Origin: Campanula takesimana
Taxonomy: Eukaryota; Streptophyta; Magnoliopsida; Asterales; Campanulaceae
Reading direction: 5' to 3'
NCBI GenBank assembly: GCA_026119855.1
Contig: JAOWBW010001621.1
Span: forward strand, 124,001-188,000
Length of the DNA stretch: 64,000 nt
Shown here piece by piece: positions 46,216 through 55,522 of the stretch (positions are counted from its first letter, which is position 1; every line of letters begins with the position of its first letter). Position numbers and translations under genes: made by a program. The notes below the pieces were generated by a model. It searched no databases. It was not told the origin of the DNA and was given only the letters and a program-made list of their open reading frames with translations.

Positions 46216-46741
46216 GGAATAGGCAGAAGAATCGGGATCATGCATAATGAGGGGGGAATTACCTAAAGATTAGGGTTTAGAAGTAGTTCCTAGATCATCC
46301 TCGGGTTGATGAACCCTCGACCATCATCGGCTATGAAATAACATGTAATTATGAAGATCGCAACCCTAAATATAGCATAAATAAGGTTTTAATCTATGAA
46401 CACGAAGAACATGCGAAGAACATATTATGAACATATGAATGAGCATGCAAAGAATATGAAGAAACTATGAATAAACATGTACGAACATGAATATAAAAGG
46501 TCTACATTAAAATAATGCAAGAACACGAAGAAAAAGTTAGAAAACTTACCTATGTTGGCAAGAAATAAACCTTGGATCTTCTTGAGTGTTTGAATGTTAA
46601 TTAGAAAGCAAAATAGTGTTTAAGAACTCCAAAACTCGGACTTAGAGCCCTCAAAATCGGATCCCCTAAACCAATGGAATGGAATGGTTTATATAGTAGG
46701 CTGATGGGAAGATCTGATGATCAGGATCACCCAGAGCAAGG

Positions 46742-46828
46742 TTGGCCGCCTGGCCATGGTTGAAGCCGGTGACAATAGTGGCCGCGTGGCCAAGATCAAT
46801 GCGGAGCAAGGTTGGCCGCGTGGCCAAG
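46742..46828 (-). promoter_or_regulatory. GGCCGCGTGGCC cluster in U3 of LTR3
   Basis: Three motifs (starting 46742, 46779 and 46812), each an inverted repeat of TTGGCC or TGGCC around a four-base centre. They lie upstream of the minus-strand TATA box. Confidence 0.8.
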
Positions 46829-47028
46829 GATGCCGGCTGACTTGATTCTTAAGCTAGGGTTTCTGCATGGTTTTAAGGAAACCATTTACTACCTAATTTG
46901 ATAGATTTTGTCATAAATGAGATATTTTGGGAATCCGGGACAAGTCTTTGGAAGGTTTCTAATTCCTATAAAGTCCTTGTATTTTTGGGAAAGTCCTAAT
47001 AAACTCATTTTCAGGTCGGGTACTAACA

Positions 47029-47617
47029 GTGACCTTTGAGCCTCATATTCAAGCCGAGCACAAACCACACAATTGTAGTTAGGGTCTAACACTCCGTGAC
47101 TCAAGTCGGTTTCCATGTACCGAGATTTCCCTAAACTAATGTCTTCAAATCATACATGCCAACTTGTTGAAATGGACGCAATAAAAATCCGTCCCCAAAA
47201 AGTGGTTATTTTGGACGAAAATAAAAATCCGTCCCCGCATGTATGCTTTACTACATTAATTTAGTTTAATCCCGATACATGTAGGATTCACAAGCGCGAT
47301 GGAATCCGATGAGTATATGGGACCGCGAGATGGTCTATATACTAGTGTGACGATTCCATTATTTTCTTAGAAACCCCAAAAGGGATGCATTCCCTCCGAC
47401 TTATAAAAAAAAAAAAAAAAAAAGAGTCTTTTCTTACGTGGTTCGAGTCGTGTGCCCAACTGTGTGTTCTAAGCCTCTTCATGGACCGCAAGTGTTACTC
47501 AAGACTGACAAGGGCCTCTTCTGCAATATAGGTTCAATTGGAACTTACAAAGTCTACCGGGATTCAGCAAATCGGTTAGTTCGTGAAGAGATCACTCCAG
47601 CAGCTCCAACATCAACC
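47029..47617 (+). other. Leader of unit D (3' part)
   Basis: It joins the E3 LTR at GTGACCTTTGAGCC, a point present in the middle of the leaders of units B and C. Twin GGACG/CGTCC hairpins are at 47174-47194 and 47213-47234, and the AGGGA/TCCCT hairpin at 47381-47395. The 5' half of this leader and its LTR are missing from the window. Confidence 0.7.
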
Positions 47618-50600
47618 ATGACCGGCAGCAGCAACACCATGTCTCTCGAACATCTCTCAACCATGGTCCAACTCCTCCAAGAGCAAGTCTCCACCCTTAA
47701 CAAAGAGGCACAAAGCAAAGACGACATTTGGCAATCCCACCTCGACAGCCAAAGGGAGGCCCACGAGGCCGAAATGGAGCTAATGAAAGAAAAACTCACC
47801 AACCTTGCCAAGGGAAAGAACAAGAACAATGATGATGAATCCGAATGGACCGAGGGTTTGTTCAAGAGTCCTTATGTCAACACCCGCACCAAGAAAATGG
47901 GGGAACCAAGTTCCGAGAACAATGAGCCCAAAATGGTGGATTCTATCATGGCCTACATCGACCAAAAATTCAATGGGCTCAACATGGGGAAAGGTTCCGA
48001 CACAAGCCTTTATCAATCATCCATCCTCATGAGTACTATGGCCGCTCTTCCCGATAAGTTCAAGATGCCCGACATAAGCAAATTCAAGGGCAACTCTTGT
48101 CCCATGGCTCACATTGAGACTTATATTTGGGCAATGGTTCCAAAGAAGGTCTCCACCAAGGTGATGGCTCAATGCTTTCCTCTCACTCTCGAGGGGGCGG
48201 CAAAAGATTGGTATGCTACTCTCCCGCTCACTGTCCGTCTTGATTGGGACTCCGCCATGCTTGCCTTCAAGAACCAATACCAAGGCAACACCACTCACCG
48301 GCCCACAAGGAAAGAGCTAGAGAACACTACTCAACGAGACAATGAGTCCTTCATCGACTTCACAAGGAGATGGAATGACAAAATCTCCGAAATTGTTGAG
48401 AGGCCGAACACAAAAGAGCAAATGGACATATTTCTCAAGTGTCTCAAGATTGATCTCCGCACTCACCTAAGTGGGGCTTGCTACTCCGACTTCTCCCAAA
48501 TGTATGAGGCGGGGGTACGCATGGATGACTTGCTCAAGGAGATTAAGAAGTCCACTCCTACTTACCGCTACAAGGCCGCTTCCAACTCCACAAAAGAGGC
48601 CTCGGTCAACGCCGTCGCTATTGACAAGGGGAATTACAAAAAGGTTCCTCCACCTCAAGGGAAGAAGTCCCGAAGTGACCGTGTCTACGCGCCTCTCCAA
48701 GGCATGACTCAAACCGAAGTGTTCGAGGTCCTCAAGGCAAAGGGTCAAGTCACACCCGTGCAAGGGTACCAACCCAAGACGATCAATTCCAATCATGCTC
48801 ACCACAAATATTGTGGCTATCACCAATATAGTGGCCACACCACCGAGGATTGCTTCGTTCTCCGCAATGTCATTCAAGATCTCATAGATAAGAAAGAATT
48901 TGTAGTGACTAATGACGAGCATGTCAATGTAATAGAGATAGGAGAACTCGAGGGGACCACCCATTCAATCCCAATTGTGAATGGGGGCCCCAATGTTATG
49001 AATAAACTTGACAATTCTTGTTATGTAGTGACTTATGATGAAGTAATGAGGGAAGTACTAGAAAATAGGAAAAAGAAGCAAGATGGGAACGTCAACATGC
49101 TAACTCGATCCGGTCGAGTCATAGCAAGCAACCCTTCCACTTCCGCACCGAGCTCCTCTTCTCAAAGGCCGCAAGCTCACAACACTCCCGAAGATCCTCT
49201 ACTTGTCCAACTCAAGAAAACTCAAGCCAACATCTCTATTTGGGACCTCATTGCATCCTCGAAGAAACACCGAGATCTTGTCATCCGCAATCTCGATGAT
49301 ACATCAGTTTCTCCCGATGCTTCTCCCGAGGACCTCACGGCAATGATTGGTCACATTCATTTTAGCAACGTCATCACCTTTGCCGATATGGACCTTTCAC
49401 CATTTGGTTCCGACCACAACGAAGCTATTTACCTCAAAGTACGAGTAAGGGGGAGGCCCGTCTCAAGAGTCTTAGTGGACGGTGGTTCCGCGCTCAATCT
49501 CATGCCTGGTAGAATCATGGGCATACTGGGGCTTAAGGATTCTGATTTGAGGCCTTCTACTCAAGTAATCTGAGGTTATGACAGCACCGCCCGTACAGTC
49601 ATGGGTATGATCGAAATAGACATTGAGTTTGGGAGCATGGTCATGTCCGTTCCATTCCAAGTACTTGATATCCCGGCCTCGTTCAACTTACTGTTGGGCC
49701 GACCATGGATTCATAGTGCTAATGCCGTACCGTCAACTCTCCACCAATGTGTCAAGATCCGAAATGGTGATGAAATAGTGACCGTAATGGCTGAAAACAT
49801 CACTATCCACAGAAAAGGTGAGCCCGTCCACCAAGTTCAGCATGGTCTACCAGACTCCACTCTCTCCGGCGTCTCAATCAACGCCATTGACAAAGAAGGG
49901 GGAAACGGATCATGGACCCCCAGCAATCACAAAGTCCTCCGCATGATGAGGAATATGGACTACTTCCCTGGTTTAGGCTTAGGGAAATATCAACAAGGAA
50001 TCCTACATCCCGTGCAACTCCCATTTGACAAGAACACCTTCGGTTTGGTGTATGAGCCTTCCAAAGAAGACTTGAAACAAGAGCAAGCAATCAAGAACGA
50101 AAAGGCCCGAGCTCGTAAAGAAGGTCGTCGGTATGAAGTCCCTAATCTAAGGCCTTACCGCAAGACGTTGAATGGTTATTTTGTCCGCTAAGGGGAAGAC
50201 GTTCCATACATGATCTTTCCCGAGCCGTGGGTTAACAATAAAGGTGTCAAAAAGCCCGGCCTCGAAATCTTCTCCGATTGTGAGGTCCAGATATCTGAAA
50301 GAGAACCAACTCCCATGTCGCCCCGTGAATGGTGGGGGAGGAAGATGACTATAGAATCCGAGACAGAAATCACCGTGGGGGAGGAACTGACAGATTTAGC
50401 CTCCATGTTCGAAGAGCTTGCCATGATGAATAAATGCCAAGTTAACGCCATCCATGACACCGTCATCATGAACGAGACTATCAGTGAGATCCCGCCAAGC
50501 TCTGAGCCGATCAACAATTGGTATTCAACAAAAGGGCCCGTGGTATCCGAGGAATTCTTAGTCCAAGAAATGGGTTGCATACCCCGCACAACAACAAAGG

Positions 50601-53600
50601 AAGAGCAGCTCACACTTACTTTCGAGTCCGAGAGTGTCTCTAATACCCTCACCCAAGAGGATTTGGAGGCCATAGCCGAGCGTGTGTTTCCTTTCTTTGC
50701 TAATGAAAAATTTGATATTTCTGAGTACCCTGAGATTGCAAACATCATAAATGATGAATTAACTAATAATGAACTTAACAAACAAGTTAATAACGATTCA
50801 AATTATGATGAAATAGACCACGAAAACACAACATACTTAAATGAACTTGCTCAACAAGTCCGTAGTCGTGGCGAGAATGGTCCAAAGGCTGACGAAGAAT
50901 TGCATGTTGTTAATCTGGGTACCGAAGAAGAGCCAAAAGAAACCAAGATTGGAAGCTTCTTCAAGGGAGACGACAGAGACAGATTGACTGCATTACTACG
51001 GGAGTTCGTGGATGTGTTCGCATGGTCGTACAAAGACATGCCGGGTTTAGACAGAAACGTAGCGGAGCACAGGATTCCGATCAGAGAAGATGCCAGGCCA
51101 GTAAAACAGAAGCTCAGAAAGATCAAGCCAGAATGGTCTCTGCAGGTCAAAGAAGAGATTGAGAAGCTCCTCAAAGGAAGGCGAACGGCAAGGTTCGAGT
51201 TTGTGTAGACTTCCGGGATTTAAACAAAGCTTCCCCAAAGGATGATTTTCCACTCCCTAATATCGACATGCTAGTCGACTCCACTGCTGCCTACGAGGTT
51301 CGCTCATTCGTGGATGGGTTCGCTGGGTACAATCAGATTCTCATGGCCGAGGAAGATCAACATAAGACAGCCTTCACAACACCGTGGGGTACCTTTTGCT
51401 ACACAGTCATGCCATTTGGGTTAAGAAATGCTGGGGCTTCCTACCAAAGAGCCGTGACAGACTTGTTCCACGATATGATTCACAAAGAAATCGAGGTCTA
51501 TGTGGACGACATGATCATTCACTCCAAAGGAACCGATGGTCAACACCTAATCGATCTCCGCAAGTTCTTCGAAAGGCTTCGTCAACACAAGATGAGGCTC
51601 AACCCTGCAAAGTGCACATTCGGGGTTATCCGAGGCAAAGTTCTTAGTTATATGGTCACTGAAAGGGGAATCGAAGTAGACCCCTCCAAAATCAAGGCAA
51701 TCATTGACATGCCTCCTCCAAAGACGCAGAAAGAGATTAAAGGTTTCATGGGCAGACTACAATACATCAGTCGGTTTGTGCACCAACTCACTTCCATGTG
51801 CGAGCCAATCTTCAAGTTACTCAAGAAGAATGTGGCTCTAGAATGGACCGACGCGTGCCAAGAAGCCTTCGATCAAGTGAAGCATTACTTGACGTGCCCT
51901 CCTGTTCTAGTTCCACCGCACAAGGAGAAACCTCTGTTGCTTTATCTCACTGTCAATGATGAAGCCCTAGGGGCTATGTTAGCACAAGAGTAACGAGAGT
52001 CCACAAAGGAGAACGCCATTTATTTTGTCAGTCGCCGATTCCAAGGAGGCGAAAAGAACTACTCTGTCTTAGAGAAGTCATGTGCAACATTGGTTTGGGT
52101 CACTCAAAAGCTCAAACACTATATGGAAGCTTTTCCGATCAAGCTAGTAGCAAAGGTGGACCCGCTCCGCTACATCTTCGAGAAGCCTTTCATGTCAACA
52201 AGAATAGCCAAATGGTACTTCATGCTCGCCGGCTATGATATCACTTACGTCACACTAAAATCCGTCAGGGGGAAAGTGTTCAGTGACCAGCTTGCCGAAT
52301 TCCCGTGTGACGAAGTGAAGGGGGAAGATGTACAGTTCCCCGACGAGCATTTAATTTGTACTGCAACCGAGGAAGACAAGTGGCAACTTTTTTTTCGATG
52401 GCGCCGCCAATAAACACGGTTTTGGTATAGGGGTATTGCTTGTCGATCCAAAAGACATCTACACTCCCATTGCCATACGCCTGGAATTCGAAGCTACCAA
52501 CAACATTGCCGAGTACGAAGCATGCATAGCAGGGCTCGAAGCAGCTCTCGAAAAAAACGTCACGGAACTAGAAGTGTTCGGCGACTCTTTACTCCTTATC
52601 AATTAGCAATCGGGTAAATGGCGAACCCAAGACCCGACTCTCCAACAGTATGGTCAGCACCTTGAAGAACTGGTTGAACAATTCCAAGAGATCACTTTCA
52701 ACTACCTGCCAAGGGATAAGAATTGCTTCGCCGATGCACTGGCCACTATAGCTTCATTAGTTGAAATGCCCAAAGGCAAAATGGTGAAGCCTTTCAAAAT
52801 TGCTCGAAGGAACAGTCCGGCATATTGCATGAGTATCGAGATCAACGAGGTTCAAACAAACTCTCCGTGGTATTCGGATATCATGAACTTCCTCAAAAAC
52901 GGCACTTATCCCGAGAGCATCAATAAGAAGTCTCAAGCAGCTCTGCAAAGGTTAGCCTCTCGGTACGTACTGATTGGGGACCGAGTCTATAAAAGGCACC
53001 ACGACGGGATCAATCTCCTATGCGCCAATGAGATCGAAGCTCAAGAGATAATGTGTGAAGTGCACGAAGGAGAATGTGGACCCCACATGAATGGGTTTAT
53101 GCTTGTCAAGAAGATACTTCGCATTGGTTACTATTGGAGCACTATGGAACGAGACTGTATCGAGAAAGTCAAAAGGTGTGCCAAGTGCCAATTCCACGCT
53201 AATCTGCAACATGCTCCACCCTCACAACTTTACAACATGGTCATACCTTGGCCTTTCTCTTGTTGGGGGATAGACATCATCGGTAAAGTTCATCCTGTCG
53301 GGAGCAATGGGCAGTCATTCGTCGTAGTGGAAGTCGACTACTTCACAAAGTGGGTCGAAGCACAAGCCTATCGAACCCTCAACGCCAAGAAAGTGGCCGA
53401 ATTTGTAAAGATTAATATCATGCGCCGATACGGTGTGCCTCATGAAATCATTTCCGACAACGGCTCTCACTTTGAGAAGGAAATGGATGCACTTTTGGTG
53501 GAATACAAGATCACCAAGCACAAGTCATCTCCTTACCGGCCCCAAGCAAATGGCGCAGTCGAAGCGGCAAATAAGACCATCGAGACCATCGTCAAGAAAA

Positions 53601-54112
53601 TGGCCTCAACAGGAAGGGATTGGCCCGAGAAGCTACCATTAGCATTGTGGGGCTACCGCACATCAATACGATCCGCAACAGGAGAAACTCCTTATGCATT
53701 GGTCTATGGTTCTGAAGCCGTACTCCCTATCGAACTTGAAGTCCCATCTCTACGGGTCCTCCTCGAGAATTAAGTCAACGAGGTCAACTGGATGCAAAGT
53801 CGATACGAACAGCTAGCCTTACTCGACGAGAAAAGGTTAAGAGCGCTCGAACGCACGAGGGCATATCAGCAAAGGATGGCAAGAGCTTTCAACAAAAAAG
53901 TGAAGCCTCGAAACATCAATGTAGGAGATTTGGTCTTAAGACAACATCCTCCTAATGCCATGAATCCCCTGGGGAAATGGGGACCCCGATGGATCGGTCC
54001 GTACGTGGTCAAAAAGATACTAAGCGGTGGTGCAGTCCGGCTCGTGGATTTAGATGGTGACCAGCTGCCAAAGGAGGTCAACCTCGACAAGCTCAAGAGG
54101 TTCTACGCTTAA
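47618..54112 (+). pseudogene. gag-pol of unit D, near full length but inactivated
   Basis: Order: capsid domain, CX2HX4HX4C knuckle (C-GY-H-QYSG-H-TTED-C), VDGGSAL protease, G-patch-like YFPGLGLGKYQQ, RT with an intact YVDD box near 51500, RNase H (FDGA near 52395), and integrase with an HX-H plus CAKC zinc-binding part, D (WGIDIIG), D (ISDNG) and E (GAVEAANK). A C-terminal VGDLVLRQ segment follows; there is no chromodomain. Breaks: stops at 49571 (CGA in unit C), 50189 (CAA in unit C), 51991 (CAA in unit C), 52604 and 53771; a deletion of roughly 65 bp near 51175 that removes RT residues before the DFRDLNK motif; and an extra T in the T run near 52388. It is the most complete polyprotein in the window. 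Confidence 0.9.
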
Positions 54113-54124
54113 TAAACAAAGACC

Positions 54125-54159
<35 letters not shown>

Positions 54160-54164
54160 GCTCG

Positions 54165-54260
54165 CTAGGTTGAAAACCCGCAAGGGAGGCCTAGACAAAA
54201 ATTAGAGCACGTGCAAAAAAAAGAAGCCCGCTAGATTGAAAACCCGAAAGGGCGGTCTAG
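54165..54260 (+). other. Twin GNRA-capped stem-loops after pol of unit D
   Basis: First: CTAGG/CCTAG stem around CCC-GCAA-GGG (54165-54194). Second: CTAGA/TCTAG around CCC-GAAA-GGG (54231-54260). Both follow poly-A tracts 50 and 120 bp after the pol stop. The G-C to A-T change between the two stems keeps pairing. Confidence 0.75.
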
Positions 54261-54329
54261 GCAAAAAACAGGGTGCACAACAAAAAAAAAAAAAAAAAAA
54301 TGGTCTTTGTTTGTTTGAACTACGAAGAC

Positions 54330-54370
54330 CTGAGCCTCCCAACTGGAGGAACGTAGGCAACCTTCGGGTG
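54330..54370 (+). other. ACGTAGGCA double-hairpin element of unit D
   Basis: CCTCC/GGAGG stem with a five-base loop, then AACGTAGGCA, then ACC-TTCG-GGT, a UUCG tetraloop hairpin, then GCGGTCT. Confidence 0.7.
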
Positions 54371-54547
54371 CGGTCTAAAACATATCAAAAATACCCAATT
54401 CACTTCAAATAACAAAATGCAATTTTTATTCATTCAATGAATTATTCAAACCATTACAACGGATTTATTGAGCAACAAAAGACATCAAAATATTAAATCC
54501 TAAAACAAAGTGGTCTAATTGCAATCTCTTGGGGTACAAAGAAAAAT

Positions 54548-54988
54548 CTAATCTTTCTTAGGTTTGGGAACCCATTGCTTCTTGTTATGTCCTTTAGTCT
54601 TCTTGGATGGGGACGGAACATTCTTGGGACCGCCAAGACGGGAGAAAACGCTAGGACGGGACGGAGCTTCATCAACGGCTTTCCCTTTACCCTTATCAAA
54701 CGGAGCCTTAGCGGGGACAACCATGGGACGCTTCCACACATAGGAGGAATTTCCTTTACCTTTCTTCTTCTTGGGAAAATGACGGGGTCTATAGTCCCGC
54801 ACATGAACCACCGGTCTCACGGGGTCAATAACATCGTCATTGGGCCATCCCAAACGATCAAAAACGCTCGGACGCTTCTCCACCATCGAGACGGACCCCA
54901 CAGCTGGAACGGCGTTCACCATTGGAACGGACTTCTCACCCTCGGGGACGGAAACCTTAACTTCAAAGGAGAAAGTCATTGGGGCCAT
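54548..54988 (-). CDS. Small basic antisense ORF of unit D with duplicated SVFxRLG motif
   Basis: An intact 146-codon frame starts MAPMTFSFEVK. It is rich in Lys, Pro and Val and holds the motif SVFDRLGWPND and again SVFSRLGGPKN about 65 residues apart, plus Lys-rich blocks (PKKKKGKG) that could be nuclear localisation signals. It has no recognised domain. Its 5' side (higher coordinates) carries a TATA box at about 55079-55070 and a GCGCGCGC cluster at 55131-55202. In unit E3 the same place is taken by the longer ORF at 37043-38461. The protein could bind nucleic acid; that is a guess from charge only. Confidence 0.6.
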   Translation of the reverse strand: MAPMTFSFEVKVSVPEGEKSVPMVNAVPAVGSVSMVEKRPSVFDRLGWPNDDVIDPVRPVVHVRDYRPRHFPKKKKGKGNSSYVWKRPMVVPAKAPFDKGKGKAVDEAPSRPSVFSRLGGPKNVPSPSKKTKGHNKKQWVPKPKKD

Positions 54989-55067
54989 TATGACAAGAAT
55001 TTTGTGATTTAGGAGGAGAAAGTGTTTGCAAAAGAATGCTGTGTGACCATTCTGGTCGAAAATAGTT

Positions 55068-55202
55068 CAAATTTATAGCTATTGGAACATTCTAATCAGA
55101 AAAGAAAGGGGCTGTAATTCAGCAGGCCAGAAGCGCGCGCCTCCGACCAAGGCTTCACAACGCGCGCGCCTCCCACAAGCAAGGCCCGACGCGCGCGCCT
55201 TT
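55068..55202 (-). promoter_or_regulatory. Antisense promoter: GCGCGCGC cluster plus TATA box
   Basis: Three motifs (AAGCGCGCGCCTCC at 55131, ACGCGCGCGCCTCC at 55160, GACGCGCGCGCCTTT at 55189) are followed on the minus strand by CTATAAATTTG at about 55079-55069 and the ATG at 54988. The motif is that of the LTR1 U3. Confidence 0.65.
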
Positions 55203-55522
55203 GACAGCAGTTCAGACAGAATCAGCCCTTGTCAGTTCAGAACAGAACCCAAGCACTTCAACATATCCAACCGGCAGCAAAATCAGATCCCAGCAACAAA
55301 AAAAAGAGTTCAAAGCATCAACAACAAGCACCCTTTGGGCACACATTTGTTTGTAAAGAGTCGACATCTAAGATCGAGTCGTTAATAGAACATAAAAATG
55401 AGTAGTAAAATAAATAAGATTGTAAATACATGTTAAATGTTATTACAGGCAAAAGTAAAAGTGTTTCAATCCCTCATCCTCTCAGCCACAACAGCTCGGG
55501 CACGTCATCACCAATACTGTGC
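55203..55522. other. Spacer between the two antisense genes of unit D
   Basis: No gene seen. It probably holds the 3' UTR of the PMD gene that ends at 55523. Confidence 0.5.

Larger units (their letters stand above)
33608..47028 (-). mobile_element. Tat-type retrotransposon E3, minus strand, 3' LTR lost in the gap
   Basis: In its own direction E3 has a 5' LTR (47028-45904), primer site, leader with minisatellite, gag-protease-partial RT (44493-39888), a gag-like fragment, twin hairpins, an ACGTAGGCA element, two antisense genes (37043-38461 and 34246-36470) and a tandem repeat at the gap edge. It is inserted in the leader of unit D directly before GTGAC (47029). Its 3' LTR and second GTGAC should lie in the gap. 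Confidence 0.8.
45904..47028 (-). repeat. LTR3, 5' LTR of E3
   Basis: This 1,125-bp LTR reads TGTTAGTACC to GGGGTATGCACA on the minus strand. A GGCCGCGTGGCC cluster lies at 46742-46828 and a TATA box (CTATATAAACC) at about 46698-46688, some 45-130 bp downstream of the motifs. Unusually, it also carries an ACGTAGGCA double hairpin at 46170-46215, the element that follows the coding region in the other units. Confidence 0.85.

Noticed and set aside
54120..54300. Poly-A tracts as evidence of processed pseudogenes or a LINE insertion
   Set aside because: They occur at equivalent sites after coding regions in units A and D and flank conserved stem-loops. No target duplication was seen.
54302..54370. 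tRNA gene around the ACGTAGGCA element
   Set aside because: It can form two small hairpins but there is no acceptor stem, anticodon arm or TTCGA T-loop in the right spacing.
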